From: an uncultured Aquimarina sp.
Lineage (GTDB): Bacteria > Bacteroidota > Bacteroidia > Flavobacteriales > Flavobacteriaceae
Length of the DNA: 64,000 bases
Assembly (NCBI GenBank): GCA_947498935.1
Contig: CANMMM010000004.1
Location: 124,001-188,000 of the forward strand
Direction of reading: 5' to 3'
Part shown: positions 17,156 to 25,919 of the stretch, piece after piece
Layout of the letters: each line of letters begins with the position of its first letter
How positions within the stretch are numbered: the first letter of the stretch is position 1
Made by a program: the position numbers and the translations under genes
The notes under the pieces: generated by a model
Told to the model about the DNA's origin: nothing
Seen by the model: only the letters and a program-made list of their open reading frames with translations
Database searches by the model: none

Positions 17156-17893
17156 TTATAGTAGATTCAATCTTTTCATAAGTTCGGGTCTGTTGGATCT
17201 ACTCACGGGGATGACATCTTTGGCTATTAGCACACTGTTATCTTCGATATCAATAATTTTTTTGATATTGATGATATACGAACGATGTACTTTTAAGAAG
17301 AGTTCATCGGGTAGTTTTTCTTCTATCTTCTTTAGGGTAGAGTGTACGGTGTAATTTTGTTTTTCTGTTTTGATCAATATATAATCTCCTTTGGCTTCTA
17401 TGATCTGGATGGTAGGCATATCGATTTTGATCAGCCTACGATCGATATTTACATATAAATCATTTTCACCCGAGGAAATACCTGTAGGTTCTGAGTCATC
17501 TGTATTCGTATTAGTTACAGGAGTGCTTTCTGGAGCGACATCTGGTGTACTTTCGGCTTTCTGAATCGCTTTTAGAAAGCGAGGTAGTGTAATAGGTTTT
17601 ACGAGATAGTCTACAATGCATTCGTACTCAAAGGCTTCTAATGCAAAATTCTTATCTGAGGTCGTTAAGATAATCTTGGGCGGATTTTTGAGGGTTTGGA
17701 TAAAATCAAACCCTGTAAAATCAGGCATGTGTATATCTAAAAAAATAAGATCTACGGGAGATTGATTTAAGTGCTTAATGGCCTGTAGTGCATTAGGAAA
17801 ATCATCTTCTACTTGTAAGGTGTCTACTTGACTACACAGTTGTTGTATGACCATTCTAGCAGTTTCTTCATCGTCTATAATTATACAATTCAT
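17156..17893 (-). CDS. LytTR-family response regulator
   Basis: The 245-residue protein has an N-terminal receiver domain with phospho-acceptor D53 (DLIFLDIHMPDFTGF) and acidic pocket residues D7-D8. A Ser/Thr/Glu-rich linker at about residues 116-145 is unusually long. The C-terminal LytTR DNA-binding domain (about residues 147-245) includes the typical IIEAKGDYILIKTEKQNYTV and FLKVHRSYIINI. It is the last gene of the H-NOX/FIST kinase operon, 14 bases after the HPt gene, so it is the likely output of that phosphorelay. Target promoters are unknown. Confidence 0.9.
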   Translation of the reverse strand: MNCIIIDDEETARMVIQQLCSQVDTLQVEDDFPNALQAIKHLNQSPVDLIFLDIHMPDFTGFDFIQTLKNPPKIILTTSDKNFALEAFEYECIVDYLVKPITLPRFLKAIQKAESTPDVAPESTPVTNTNTDDSEPTGISSGENDLYVNIDRRLIKIDMPTIQIIEAKGDYILIKTEKQNYTVHSTLKKIEEKLPDELFLKVHRSYIINIKKIIDIEDNSVLIAKDVIPVSRSNRPELMKRLNLL

Positions 17894-17906
17894 ACTGATA
17901 TAGTTT

Positions 17907-18227
17907 TTATAAGGTGTCTAAAAAATCATTAATGCTATCTAAAATTACTATAAATTTCGGATATAGGGAGTGCTTATTTCCCTTAAGTTCTTCTTCGAAA
18001 CTAACGGTGGTTTTATATCCGTTTTCGAGTCCAAGCATGCCTATTTTGTGTTTTAGCTTGTGTACGTTTTCTGCGGCATCTTTATAGTTATGGTCTTTGA
18101 AGTTCGAAAAAAACACGTCTTTTTCTTCGGGGAATTCTTTTTTCATAATACATATGATTTTTTGTTTGAACTCCTCAGATCCTGCTGCCAATTGATTGAT
18201 GTAATTAAGATTAGGGGTTTCTCGCAT
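17907..18227 (-). CDS. HPt (histidine phosphotransfer) domain protein
   Basis: The protein has 106 residues from the ATG at 18227; the longer frame runs into the kinase gene. The motif VHKLKHKIGMLGL matches the HPt signature (H-x-L-K-x-x-x-x-x-L-G), which places the phospho-histidine at H56. It should shuttle a phosphoryl group between one of the adjacent histidine kinases (or the response regulator at 22760) and the LytTR regulator. Spacing to the upstream kinase stop is four bases, so it is co-translated. The middle part is helical, as expected of a four-helix bundle. Confidence 0.8.
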   Translation of the reverse strand: MRETPNLNYINQLAAGSEEFKQKIICIMKKEFPEEKDVFFSNFKDHNYKDAAENVHKLKHKIGMLGLENGYKTTVSFEEELKGNKHSLYPKFIVILDSINDFLDTL

Positions 18228-18231
18228 GGTA

Positions 18232-19389
18232 TTATTTTTTGAGAGTGAAATAAAATATAGTTCCTTTGCCTTTTTCAGAGGTAAGCCATACGCTACCTCC
18301 ATAAAAGTTTACGATTTTTTGTACGATCGATAATCCTATTCCGGTGGATTCGGTTGCATTATCGATGCGCTGAAAAATTTCAAATATTTTTTGATGGTAT
18401 TTATCTTCTATGCCTTTGCCATTGTCTTCTACGGCAAACTGCCAGTGTTGTTTTTCTTCTTTGGCAGTGATGTGAATCACGCCTTTTTCTTTGTCCATAC
18501 TACTTACAGCATTACTGATCAGATTGTGAAACAATTGCTGGATCCGATGTTTATCGGCATGTACTACTGGTAGTGTCTCACTAATGATGAATGTTATGGA
18601 AGGTGGGGTATGTAGTACGTGTATGACATCTCTAACGATTTCTTGGGTATTGATCTGGGTGCTGAGTGTTTTCTTTTTGTCTACCAATGAGTATTCTAAG
18701 ATGCCGCTAATGAGCGCATCCATTTTTTCGATGTTCTTATTGATCAGGTCTAAGTTGGCATTGGTAGCTTCATCTAATTTACTAGCGTCTTCTTTTGTCC
18801 AGCTGATGAGGGTGCAGATATTCCTAAGTGGAGATTTTAGGTCATGAGATACAGCTTGGGCGTAGTCTTGTAGCTCTTTATTTTGGTTCTCTAATTTTTT
18901 GAGTAATAACTCTTGTTTAGAGTAGGATTTACATGCCGTGAGGGATACAATAAACTTATCGATAATAGGGGATAGTTGTGCAATTTCTATAGAAGAAAAA
19001 GCTTGTTTTTCTGCACCATGCAAAAATAATCCCCCGTGCTGTTTGAGGTTAAAAAAGAGGACTGCTCCCTTGTTTAAGGCTACAGGTAATATACTATCTG
19101 TAGTAGGAGTGATATGAAATGTCATTTTATCTGTAGCAAAACAGGATACTAGTGTTTCGTTTTTGGGTATTGTTTTCTGCTCGCTATAGTTGGGGTATGC
19201 ATAGCGTAGATTGTATTGTGTTTCATCTTCGGCATTTTGCTTCAGTATCCAGCAATTACTCAGGTTTTTACGCGCTAATACGAGTTTTAGAAATTGATCG
19301 CAATTTTTATTGAATTCTAGATGATTACCTATGGCCATCGCAAATTCATATTGCTGCAAAATCTCAGATATGTTTTTACTTAAGTCCAT
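18232..19389 (-). CDS. Histidine kinase with GAF-like N-terminus
   Basis: The protein has 385 residues. Residues 1-155 resemble a GAF-type sensor region without membrane segments. A short coiled-coil (QELLLKKLENQNKELQDYAQ) leads to the H-box AVSHDLKSPLRNI with H182. The ATPase domain shows the N-box (LISNAVSS), G1 (VEDNGKGI) and G2 (GTGIGLSIV) motifs. It is therefore a soluble kinase that probably takes its signal from a partner, here most likely the FIST protein encoded five bases upstream. It closely resembles the kinase half of the 20499 gene, suggesting duplication. Confidence 0.85.
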   Translation of the reverse strand: MDLSKNISEILQQYEFAMAIGNHLEFNKNCDQFLKLVLARKNLSNCWILKQNAEDETQYNLRYAYPNYSEQKTIPKNETLVSCFATDKMTFHITPTTDSILPVALNKGAVLFFNLKQHGGLFLHGAEKQAFSSIEIAQLSPIIDKFIVSLTACKSYSKQELLLKKLENQNKELQDYAQAVSHDLKSPLRNICTLISWTKEDASKLDEATNANLDLINKNIEKMDALISGILEYSLVDKKKTLSTQINTQEIVRDVIHVLHTPPSITFIISETLPVVHADKHRIQQLFHNLISNAVSSMDKEKGVIHITAKEEKQHWQFAVEDNGKGIEDKYHQKIFEIFQRIDNATESTGIGLSIVQKIVNFYGGSVWLTSEKGKGTIFYFTLKK

Positions 19390-19394
19390 GTATG

Positions 19395-20489
19395 TTATTT
19401 AAATAATCCTATGACGATGGTTTTATTAAAGAATTCTAGAAAACCGTTATAAGATGATATTTCTCCGAGTGTGAGGGCGCCAGAGATGTGTGTAGCATTG
19501 TTTTTTAGCTGAATGATGCCATTGGCTTTTTGCAGTTCTTCTGTGAATTGATCTTCTAAGAAGAGGGCTCTAGAGATACAGTCAATGATGATGGCTTGCG
19601 AGGGGTGTTCTATGGCGTTTATTGCTATATTGGCAGCGTCTTTGGCCGCATCGATAAGTTGGCTGTTTTCACCTTTTAGGATGTCTAATACGGTGTTTTC
19701 TGGTACTTCACCTACACAGATCAGTTCTCCTTTGGGATTGGTAGCGATCGGGTCTCTCACTACGCATTCGGCATTTTCTTTTACAATACCGAATGGATAA
19801 CCTTTAGCTATCGAAAAGAAGTTGTCGATTCTGATGTCTGCACCACTATCTTGCATAATGGTCTCTTTATAGACCTCTAATGCGTTCTGCCAGTTGATCT
19901 GCTCGATGACATTATTACTGGTCTTAGTAGCGATATAAGGACCTGCAATTTTTTTCCATCCGTGTTGTACACCGATACTAATACTGGTTTCGAAAATGAC
20001 TACTACGGCAGCATCCATGTAGAAACCTTGATTGTCGAATACACAGGGTTGCTGTTCTAGTGATAGACTACCTGCACCTCCGCCTAGAAAGGTAGTATTG
20101 GTGCCGAAGTTTCTATACAATTCGGATAGGTAATTAGAAATATTGGCGGTAAGGCCGTCTACCACCGTAAAGGTGCAGAAAGACTTATTGGCGGGGAGTT
20201 GTACACTCGGTATTTCGATTTGATCATGATTTAAGTTTTGTACTGCAAATGTTTCTAGGACATCGGCAATCCACACCACTACTATACCATGGTCATATAC
20301 CTGATCATGATGTATAATCTTTGGATAAATACCTCCGATGAATTGTATATCGGTTTTCTGTAATGTGGATACTAATTCATCGATAGCTATGGTACTATTT
20401 TCTGCTACAAATAGCACGGCAGTAGTAGCTGCTGTATGCTGCTGTATGATCGTAACTATTTCTTTAATATCGGTACTTTCTATATACAT
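19395..20489 (-). CDS. FIST-domain sensor protein (NosP-like candidate)
   Basis: The 364-residue protein has the FIST_N and FIST_C arrangement and no membrane segment. Recognisable parts are the N-terminal block (IDELVSTLQKTDIQFIGGIY), the GGGAG turn (NTTFLGGGAGSLSLEQQPC) near residues 130-150, and the C-terminal FIST block ending HISGALTLGEISSYNGFLEF. FIST proteins are small-ligand sensors paired with kinases or cyclases, and some bind heme and nitric oxide (NosP type). I cannot confirm the heme ligand from sequence. Its place between two histidine kinases in the same operon as an H-NOX protein makes a role in NO signalling attractive. Confidence 0.85.
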   Translation of the reverse strand: MYIESTDIKEIVTIIQQHTAATTAVLFVAENSTIAIDELVSTLQKTDIQFIGGIYPKIIHHDQVYDHGIVVVWIADVLETFAVQNLNHDQIEIPSVQLPANKSFCTFTVVDGLTANISNYLSELYRNFGTNTTFLGGGAGSLSLEQQPCVFDNQGFYMDAAVVVIFETSISIGVQHGWKKIAGPYIATKTSNNVIEQINWQNALEVYKETIMQDSGADIRIDNFFSIAKGYPFGIVKENAECVVRDPIATNPKGELICVGEVPENTVLDILKGENSQLIDAAKDAANIAINAIEHPSQAIIIDCISRALFLEDQFTEELQKANGIIQLKNNATHISGALTLGEISSYNGFLEFFNKTIVIGLFK

Positions 20490-20498
20490 AATTGGGGT

Positions 20499-22097
20499 TT
20501 ATTTTTTGAGTGTAAAGAAGAAAGTAGTTCCTTTTCCTTCTTCGCTTTCTAACCATACATCACCTTCGTATAGGTCTACTATTTTTTTTACAATAGAGAG
20601 ACCAATTCCTGTAGAGTGCTCACTTTTTCTGAGTGATTGAAAGATTTTAAAAATTTTTTCGTGGTATTCTTTTTTGATGCCAATACCATTATCTTGGATA
20701 CTAAACATGTAGTAAGAATCTTTGTCCTCGTAGTCTACGGTAACAATGCCTTTTTCCTTATCGATATAATTCACAGCATTGCTAATGATATTCTGGAACA
20801 GCTGCTGGATTCTCGTACGATCCCCTCGTATAGAAGGCAATTGTTTCTTGGCACTTACTGTTACATGTTTGGGAATGTAGATGGTGTTTATAATGTCTAT
20901 TATAATACTGTTTACGTCTAGTAATTCATTGTTTAGGGTTTCTTTATTACTAGCACCAGAGTAGCTAAGAATACCACTAATCAAGCTTTCCATTTTTTCG
21001 AGTGTTTTTTCGATCAATGAAATATTTTCTAGGCCATTTCCTTCTAGTGCCTCGTGATAATCTTCTTTGATCCAGTGCACCAGTGCATTGATACTACGCA
21101 ATGGAGATTTTAAATCATGGGATACGATGTGTGCGTAATCATTGAGTTCTTGATTACTTTTTTCGAGTGTCTGTAACAGTTCCTCTCGTTGTTTTTCTAA
21201 ATCTAATTGCTCGGTGATGTCTTCGACTAGTGCTACTTGGTATTTGATCTGGCCAGTACTGTCTTTTACACCAGCGATACTGGTTTTTGCCCAAAAAATA
21301 CCGCCGTCTTTTTTTCGGTACCGTTTATTTACCTTAAAGCTGTCAATCTCACCGTTATTTAATTGTTCTAATTTTTTTGAAGATTGTAGGTATTCTTCTG
21401 CTATAGAGATGTCGGCTACTCGTTTTGTTTCGATTTCTTCTTTGGTATATCCTAGGAGATTTTGGAAGGCTCGGTTGGTTTGTATAATTTCTCCAAATCT
21501 AGAGAGTACAATGCCTAGCGAGGAGTTTTCTACGATGGCCGTAAGTTGTTTTTTTTGTTCGTCGAAAATAGATTGTTGTTTCAGCTCTAGGGTGATGTCT
21601 CTTACAATTCCTTGTGCTGCAATAGGCTTATTATTACTATCTTTTATGATACTAGCATTGATATGTACCGTTCGGATTCCTTTATTTTTGGTGTAGATAC
21701 GGGCTTGGTAATTTAAAAATCTACCTTCTGCCAATAAACGTTTAAAGGAGTTAATGGCGTATAGGTAATCTTCTTTATGTACTAGATGTGTGGCATTGAG
21801 GTTTTCTGTTTTAGGATCGTATCCAAAAAGATTAATAGCAGCAGCATTCATACTCATCACATTGCCATAAATATCCATCAACACATAAGCATCTACTAAA
21901 TTCTGAAATACTCCATTTAATTCAGAGTTTTTGATGTATACCTGGTTTTTGAGTTTTTCGTTTGCTGTTTTTAGCGCTTGTGTGAGTTGGTATAGCTCCA
22001 GCGACTTATCTTCTAGGATTTTTTCTGCTTGTTTACGCGCAGCACGTTCCCGAAGTAAGGCTTTTTGGAATATATCTGGACTCGTCGTTTTACTCAT
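20499..22097 (-). CDS. PAS-domain histidine kinase (H-NOX-associated)
   Basis: The protein has 532 residues. A coiled coil (residues 10-60) is followed by two PAS/PAC domains (about 62-180 and 185-310). The second coiled coil leads to the H-box HIVSHDLKSPLRSI, and the ATPase domain carries IQDNGIGI and STGIGLSIV. There is no transmembrane segment. Its ATG overlaps the stop of the H-NOX gene by one base, a standard arrangement for H-NOX/HnoK pairs in which NO-bound H-NOX controls kinase autophosphorylation. The kinase core is very like that of the 18232 gene. Confidence 0.88.
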   Translation of the reverse strand: MSKTTSPDIFQKALLRERAARKQAEKILEDKSLELYQLTQALKTANEKLKNQVYIKNSELNGVFQNLVDAYVLMDIYGNVMSMNAAAINLFGYDPKTENLNATHLVHKEDYLYAINSFKRLLAEGRFLNYQARIYTKNKGIRTVHINASIIKDSNNKPIAAQGIVRDITLELKQQSIFDEQKKQLTAIVENSSLGIVLSRFGEIIQTNRAFQNLLGYTKEEIETKRVADISIAEEYLQSSKKLEQLNNGEIDSFKVNKRYRKKDGGIFWAKTSIAGVKDSTGQIKYQVALVEDITEQLDLEKQREELLQTLEKSNQELNDYAHIVSHDLKSPLRSINALVHWIKEDYHEALEGNGLENISLIEKTLEKMESLISGILSYSGASNKETLNNELLDVNSIIIDIINTIYIPKHVTVSAKKQLPSIRGDRTRIQQLFQNIISNAVNYIDKEKGIVTVDYEDKDSYYMFSIQDNGIGIKKEYHEKIFKIFQSLRKSEHSTGIGLSIVKKIVDLYEGDVWLESEEGKGTTFFFTLKK

Positions 22098-22636
22098 TAG
22101 TTCTTGCTTATGGTGAATTTTACTTCTGTCCCATCAGCTTTAAGCTTTTCTAATTGAATATCAGCAGTAGCTTCGTAGTGTTCAAACGTTTTGTACATGA
22201 GCCCTAATCCAAAACTATACATGGCTCTACTAGATTTGTAGATCATTACCAAGAGTCGGTCGGTTTTTTCTAAGATTTCGAATACAGGAAGTTCTGCATC
22301 TGGATATATTTTTCGTACCTCTACATGGATGTGGTTTTCAATAGAAGAAAGTAGTTCTATAGGATCTTTATATTTTTCTATAAGCCCAGAGTAATTGCTG
22401 GTTAATACATCAAAGAAATGTTCTGCATACACATACAGTAAATCATCAATACTAATACTGGTGTATTCACTCAGGTTTTTGACCAGACTTAGCATTTCTG
22501 CAAAGTCATAGGTGCCAACAGCGGTATATATGCCTCCAGAAGGCAGTGTTGATTTTTCGATGATTTCTTCTACAACTTCTAATCCAAACTTATCTTCTAC
22601 GAGTTCTAAAAATTCTGTAAATACTATACCTTTCAC
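22097..22636 (-). CDS. H-NOX (heme NO/oxygen-binding) sensor protein
   Basis: The 179 residues match the single-domain bacterial H-NOX length. The proximal heme ligand is H104 in NHIHVEVRKIYPDAELP, and the propionate-binding Y-x-S-x-R motif is Y133-S135-R137 (IYKSSRAMY). The N-terminus (MKGIVFTEFLELVEDKFGLE) is the family hallmark. The protein should bind b-type heme and sense NO in the cytoplasm. It is the first gene of the operon, one-base overlapped with the PAS kinase. Published bacterial H-NOX systems use such pairs to control biofilm or quorum responses; the output here would be the LytTR regulator. Confidence 0.92.
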   Translation of the reverse strand: MKGIVFTEFLELVEDKFGLEVVEEIIEKSTLPSGGIYTAVGTYDFAEMLSLVKNLSEYTSISIDDLLYVYAEHFFDVLTSNYSGLIEKYKDPIELLSSIENHIHVEVRKIYPDAELPVFEILEKTDRLLVMIYKSSRAMYSFGLGLMYKTFEHYEATADIQLEKLKADGTEVKFTISKN

Positions 22637-22759
22637 AAGACAACGGTTTTAAGAGTTATACGGAGCAGAAGAGTAAAACGCAGTAAAAACAGGAATCGAA
22701 TTACTTCATCTACATAATAATGGGGAATAATACAGTTAAATTTACTATAAATTTTTTAT

Positions 22760-23170
22760 TTATCCCTTAATAAGCTCGCTACAATTCCAGTAAGCGACTA
22801 GATTTTGAATTTTTTCTGTGTACTCCTCGTATTTAAGAGGTTTGGTGATGTATCCAGAAACTCCCTTTTCATAGCACTGTTTGATATCGTGGTGGTTGCT
22901 TGATGTGCTGAGGATGATTGCTGGGATATATTGTAACATCGCATCTTCTTTTATAATACTTAAGAATTCGATACCATTCATTTTTGGCATGTTTAGGTCC
23001 AAAAGAATAATGTCAAATGCATGTGGATTATCTTTTAAGATTTCTAATGCTTCTTCTCCATTAGTAGCCTCGGTTATTTGATAGTCGCCATCGATAGCGT
23101 CTACCACACGCTTAAATTTTAGCGTTTCGATCATATCATCTTCTATTAAAAGGAAAGAGAGCGCATTCAT
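22760..23170 (-). CDS. Single-domain response regulator (CheY-like)
   Basis: The protein is a 136-residue receiver domain only: acidic pocket E10-D11-D12, phospho-acceptor D58 (IILLDLNMPKMNGIEFL), conserved Ser/Thr (AIILSTSSN) and Lys (YITKPLKYEEY). It lies 123 bases upstream of the H-NOX gene on the same strand, so it may belong to the same phosphorelay as an intermediate or phosphate sink for the kinases and HPt protein. Confidence 0.88.
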   Translation of the reverse strand: MNALSFLLIEDDMIETLKFKRVVDAIDGDYQITEATNGEEALEILKDNPHAFDIILLDLNMPKMNGIEFLSIIKEDAMLQYIPAIILSTSSNHHDIKQCYEKGVSGYITKPLKYEEYTEKIQNLVAYWNCSELIKG

Positions 23171-23600
23171 AATTGTTTATTTTTAGGGTTATGCTTATTA
23201 GTTATTTACTTCAAATGTCTCCTTATTTACGCAAGAATTGCCCCTAATTTCGATAAAAGAGATATTTACTGTCGATGAATGGTAGTTTACTGTAGGTAAA
23301 CCGTTGGTCGGTAGGATGAGGGTTTTCTATAACTATTCGCTAGAATAGCCAGAAGTTTCTGTGATCGAAGGAAGTACTTGTGCATAGAACCATCAGTAGT
23401 TAGGTGCGCTATGTGAATAAAATCACGCATTCATATACAATAGAAGTCGAAGAATACGTGGTAGTGGTATATAGCAATCGAACAATAAGTGCTAGTAACA
23501 CTATCTAAAAAGAAGAAAATAATCATCGTGTATTCCTAGAATAAGTAGGGCTTCTTCTTTTTAGATAGCTTTATAGAATTGTTTCATAGACGAATAGTGT
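23171..23600. other. Intergenic region with one hairpin
   Basis: No gene is visible. The only structure is the palindrome at 23501-23568. Confidence 0.5.
23501..23568. terminator. Long palindrome, probable bidirectional terminator
   Basis: CTATCTAAAAAGAAGAA and TTCTTCTTTTTAGATAG are perfect 17-base complements around a 34-base loop. It lies downstream of the small minus-strand ORF at 23601, with T-rich arms on either strand. Confidence 0.5.
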
Positions 23601-23747
23601 TTAAAAATCAGCATCCATATCATAAAATGAAATTTCTGAATCAATGAATTCGATTCCTTCTTCCATAAACTCTTGTTCTATAATATGCTGACATGTGTTT
23701 GGTGTATCATCATTTACTTTGTTTTCATTCTTTTTTGTATTCATCAT
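23601..23747 (-). CDS. Small acidic protein, 48 residues
   Basis: This small minus-strand ORF starts with two ATGs and reads MMNTKKNENKVNDD at the N-terminus and DSEISFYDMDADF at the C-terminus. It is highly acidic in the second half and has no membrane segment or known motif. Its strongly biased composition, and a palindrome just downstream, make it look real, but no family is recognised. Confidence 0.4.
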   Translation of the reverse strand: MMNTKKNENKVNDDTPNTCQHIIEQEFMEEGIEFIDSEISFYDMDADF

Positions 23748-23929
23748 GTTTGTGTTTACGAGATTCATATTCTTTTCGTTTACGAATGTAGCGCTGGAAT
23801 CCTAGTGTACAGGAGTTCAGTTCATAAGTGGAAGTATTGGTGTAATAAATGATCAAGAAAGACAGGATACGCTGATTGTGATGCTATAATCAGGGAATTT
23901 ATCTTTAATAAGGTGTTGTTTATTTCTTA

Positions 23930-24018
23930 GGGCGTTACCACAGGGGTCGGGCTATCCGCTGTATCTTTTTTGGTTTTTTTAGGAAACCAAAAAAGGATGC
24001 CGCTCCTATCCCTAACGC
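23930..24018 (-). repeat. Dispersed hairpin element, copy 3 (type A)
   Basis: The ends are conserved (GCGTTAGGGATAGGAGCGGC on the minus strand and GGTAACGCCC at the other end). The centre is CCTTTTTTGGTTTCC / AAAAAACCAAAAAAG. It lies in the gap between the tRNA-Asn gene and the small ORF. Confidence 0.85.
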
Positions 24019-24212
24019 AGCAACAGCGTGTTAAAAATTAAACAACGAATAAAAGCATTGTGGTGTGTAGTTTTATCTAGTATTAGCAACTATACCTCTA
24101 GGAAAAAAGATCATATAAAATTGGGTGGCGTAATGAATCAGTAGTGTCGTGTAAACACAATTTTGCTATTTGTTTTTTTAGCAACTTGCCTAAACCATTA
24201 TTAGGCAAAAAC

Positions 24213-24243
24213 AAAAAAGTCCAACAGCTGTTGGACTTTTTTT
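24213..24243 (-). terminator. Terminator of tRNA-Asn
   Basis: AAAAGTCCAACAGCTGTTGGACTTTT is a perfect palindrome. On the minus strand it is followed by a T run, and it begins two bases after the tRNA 3' end. Confidence 0.85.
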
Positions 24244-24244
24244 G

Positions 24245-24318
24245 CTCCCCCTCTTGGGCTCGAACCAAGGACCCTTTGATTAACAGTCAAATGCTCTAAC
24301 CAACTGAGCTAAGGAGGA
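24245..24318 (-). tRNA. tRNA-Asn (anticodon GTT)
   Basis: The 74-nt minus-strand cloverleaf has acceptor arms TCCTCCT / AGGGGGA with discriminator G. The D-loop is AGCTCAGTTGGTTAGAGC, the anticodon stem-loop is TTTGACTGTTAATCAAA with GTT, and the T-arm is CTTGGTTCGAGCCCAAG. The CCA end is not encoded. A strong terminator follows. Confidence 0.95.
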
Positions 24319-24408
24319 ATTTGCTTTTCAAAACATCACTATGTTTCTGTTTTGCGAGTGCAAATATAAGAGCTTTTTACAGTTCTGCAAAAACTTTTTC
24401 GATTTTTT

Positions 24409-25749
24409 TTAAAAATATTTTGAGATCTCACGATACACATCATTTCCATTAGCGAACAATAAGAGTCCGATCAGAATTACAAATCCCACTAATTGAGCAT
24501 ATTCCATGAACTTGTCATTAGGTTTTCTGCCTGTAATGATTTCATATAATAAAAACATCACATGCCCCCCGTCTAATGCAGGAATTGGTAAAATGTTCAT
24601 AAAGGCTAGGACGATCGATATAAAAGCAGTGGTACCCCAGAAGGCTTTCCAATTCCATTGGTCTGGAAAAAGATTACCGATAGCAGCAAAACCTCCGATT
24701 TGTGTAGCCCCTTCTTTGGTGAATACATATTTAAACTGTGCGATGTAATCTCTGAGGGTCCAATACCCATACTCCATCCCTTTAGAGATACTTTCTCCTA
24801 AGTCATAGGTTGCATGATTTCTTTTGAGCGCTTCTTTATCGGTAGATATCATAATCACACCTAGCTTCTTTTCTTTGCCTAGTACAATGTCCGTAGTTTT
24901 TACGATCCCTTCTCTTTCATAGCTTACCGTAGCAATGCTATCATTTTTTAGACGATTGGTTAGCGCATAGGTAAAATCGGTTTGGTACTGTATCGGCATA
25001 CCGCCAATACTTAGGACTTTATCTGTTTTAAGCAATCCTGCCTTACCCGCAGCACCATCGGGTGTTACAGAATCTAATCGAAAAGGAAATCTATACGAAA
25101 TGGCATTGTATTGCCCTGATTTAAAAATCTGCGTTCCGATATCCTCAGGAATGTTTAGCGTAGCGGTCGTGCCGTCTGGGTGCTGTACCGTAATGGTCTG
25201 TACAGAACGCATCATTAAGTATTTATCGATTTGCGTATCGTCGAATAAAGATTCTCCATTTACAGATACAATTCTATCTCCTTGTTGGAATCCATGATCT
25301 TCTAGTAATTTGGTCACTCCAAATCCGTATTTTACATCTTCGCCTTTAGAATAGTATTGTCCCCAAGAAAAGATGATAAGGATGTAGATTAGAAATCCTA
25401 GGATGATATTTACAGTCACACCACCGATCATAATGATCAGACGCTGCCAAGCGGGTTTGGATCTAAATTCCCAAGGCTGTGGCGGGCCAGCCATTTGCTC
25501 CTTATCCATACTCTCATCGATCATCCCTGATATTTTTACATACCCTCCTAGTGGCAACCACCCAATACCGTATACGGTTTCTCCTATTTTTTTCTTGAAC
25601 AGCGAATATTTTACATCAAAAAATAAATAGAATTTTTCTACACGGGTTTTAAATAGTTTAGCAGGTATAAAATGTCCTAATTCATGTAGGACAATAAGTA
25701 GTGATAAACTGAGTAATAATTGAATAGCTTTTATAAAAAATGGACTCAT
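24409..25749 (-). CDS. rseP: RIP metalloprotease RseP (site-2 protease)
   Basis: This 446-residue inner-membrane zinc protease cleaves anti-sigma factors and remnant signal peptides within the membrane. The active site HELGH (H22, E23, H26) is in the first helix and the third zinc ligand region LPIPALDGGH is near residues 388-397. Two PDZ domains lie between (GVTKLLEDHGFQQGDRIVSV and LDSVTPDGAAGKAGLLKTDK). The length and four-helix topology are normal for the family. It stands alone between the tRNA-Asn gene and the SCO gene. Confidence 0.93.
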   Translation of the reverse strand: MSPFFIKAIQLLLSLSLLIVLHELGHFIPAKLFKTRVEKFYLFFDVKYSLFKKKIGETVYGIGWLPLGGYVKISGMIDESMDKEQMAGPPQPWEFRSKPAWQRLIIMIGGVTVNIILGFLIYILIIFSWGQYYSKGEDVKYGFGVTKLLEDHGFQQGDRIVSVNGESLFDDTQIDKYLMMRSVQTITVQHPDGTTATLNIPEDIGTQIFKSGQYNAISYRFPFRLDSVTPDGAAGKAGLLKTDKVLSIGGMPIQYQTDFTYALTNRLKNDSIATVSYEREGIVKTTDIVLGKEKKLGVIMISTDKEALKRNHATYDLGESISKGMEYGYWTLRDYIAQFKYVFTKEGATQIGGFAAIGNLFPDQWNWKAFWGTTAFISIVLAFMNILPIPALDGGHVMFLLYEIITGRKPNDKFMEYAQLVGFVILIGLLLFANGNDVYREISKYF

Positions 25750-25885
25750 AAGTCGGTATTAATTTCAAAATTTAAACGACGCAAAAGTAACCTTTTAGCC
25801 TAGCTTATAAAAGAAATACAGAAGCGAGATGTAGGATTTAGTATTTTTTTAGCGAAAAGCCTATCATAACCAATGATAAAGAATG

Positions 25886-25893
25886 TAATTTTG
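25886..25893 (+). promoter_or_regulatory. -7 box of the SCO gene
   Basis: TAATTTTG fits TAnnTTTG and lies 26 bases before the ATG at 25920. It overlaps the GTG at 25893, which argues against that codon as the start. No -33 element is seen. Confidence 0.4.
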
Positions 25894-25919
25894 TGCGTTT
25901 ATCATACCACATTTTAGGA

